A stretch of 13,442 nt of DNA. Origin: JAHITU01 sp964486155. GTDB lineage: Bacteria > Patescibacteriota > Minisyncoccia > Phycocordibacterales > UBA12079. Positions within the stretch are counted from its first letter, which is position 1. Every line of letters begins with the position of its first letter. The position numbers were made by a program, and so were the translations under genes. Positions 13,310 to 13,442 of this stretch are shown here, in pieces. The notes beneath the pieces were generated by a model. The model worked only from the letters and a program-made list of their open reading frames with translations. It was not told the origin of the DNA and did not search any database. Location: the NCBI GenBank assembly GCA_964486155.1, contig CAZAKQ010000017.1:1-13442 (forward strand), given 5' to 3'.

Positions 13310-13338
13310 CTTATAATTTATTTTTATTTTTCTGTCAA
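13310..13338 (-). promoter_or_regulatory. Consensus promoter of the hypothetical-Nudix operon
   Basis: On the minus strand a perfect TTGACA (13338-13333), a 17-bp spacer and TATAAG (13315-13310) place the start at about 13303. The short leader carries a Shine-Dalgarno before the ATG at 13289. It is the best -35 box in the window. Confidence 0.75.
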
Positions 13339-13380
13339 TTAAACATCTACATTTCTAAACTATATATACAGGAAAAATCT

Positions 13381-13415
13381 AAGAAAAACAAGAAAATTCT
13401 AATTACAGAATTTTC
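13381..13415 (-). terminator. Terminator of a gene beyond the right edge
   Basis: GAAAATTCT (13392-13400) pairs with AGAATTTTC (13407-13415). On the minus strand TTGTTTTTCTT follows. It should end a minus-strand gene lying to the right of the window; too little of that side is visible to identify it. Confidence 0.7.
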
Positions 13416-13442
13416 GCAGTCCTTCACCTTTATTAATATAGA

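Overview
The window is a low-GC (roughly 30% by eye), gene-dense bacterial segment. The best fit is a Candidatus Patescibacteria (CPR) genome, perhaps of Parcubacteria type. The reasons are the very AT-rich coding, a one-chain glycyl-tRNA synthetase, an isoleucyl-tRNA synthetase carrying the in-frame peptide SFAKAPADR (a repeat-encoded peptide I associate with Patescibacteria proteins), small hypothetical proteins, and almost no metabolism. All long reading frames are intact under the standard bacterial code, so a UGA=Gly code is unlikely. The lineage is an inference and no rRNA is present to confirm it.

Layout. On the minus strand from the left: an M16 zinc peptidase (54-1322), four hairpins or palindromes packed into 220 bp (1381-1601), glyQS (1618-3003), a large single-pass surface protein with Ig/DUF11-like domains (3107-5041) and recO (5165-5776). 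On the plus strand comes a small zinc-ribbon protein (5931-6266). A minus-strand DEDDh exonuclease with an ExoX-like tail (6310-7047) diverges from a plus-strand TspO membrane protein (7093-7563) across a nearly perfectly symmetric 32-bp promoter. A stand-alone GHKL ATPase follows (7649-8083), then a structured noncoding stretch ending in a strong terminator (8086-8286). On the minus strand again: a RelE-type toxin and AbrB-type antitoxin pair (8359-8851), the giant ileS (8894-12430), a Nudix protein (12568-12990) and an unrecognised 105-aa protein (12972-13289).

Three things stand out. First, IleRS has a complete histidine-phosphatase domain (RHGE, LKE and THE motifs all intact) inserted between the two halves of a zinc knuckle in its catalytic region. 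Second, the toxin-antitoxin module lies between two 41-bp direct repeats, both copies of the 3' end of ileS, as if a cassette had entered the ileS tail and rebuilt it. Third, six genes, and ileS less clearly, have a -10 box ending 7-8 nt before the ATG and no Shine-Dalgarno sequence, which predicts leaderless mRNAs. Four other genes carry Shine-Dalgarno sequences, so two modes of initiation seem to coexist.

Functionally the window mixes translation (glyQS, ileS), DNA repair (recO, exonuclease), proteolysis, nucleotide housekeeping and envelope proteins with a small mobile-looking cassette. There are no tRNAs, rRNAs, CRISPR arrays or transposase genes.
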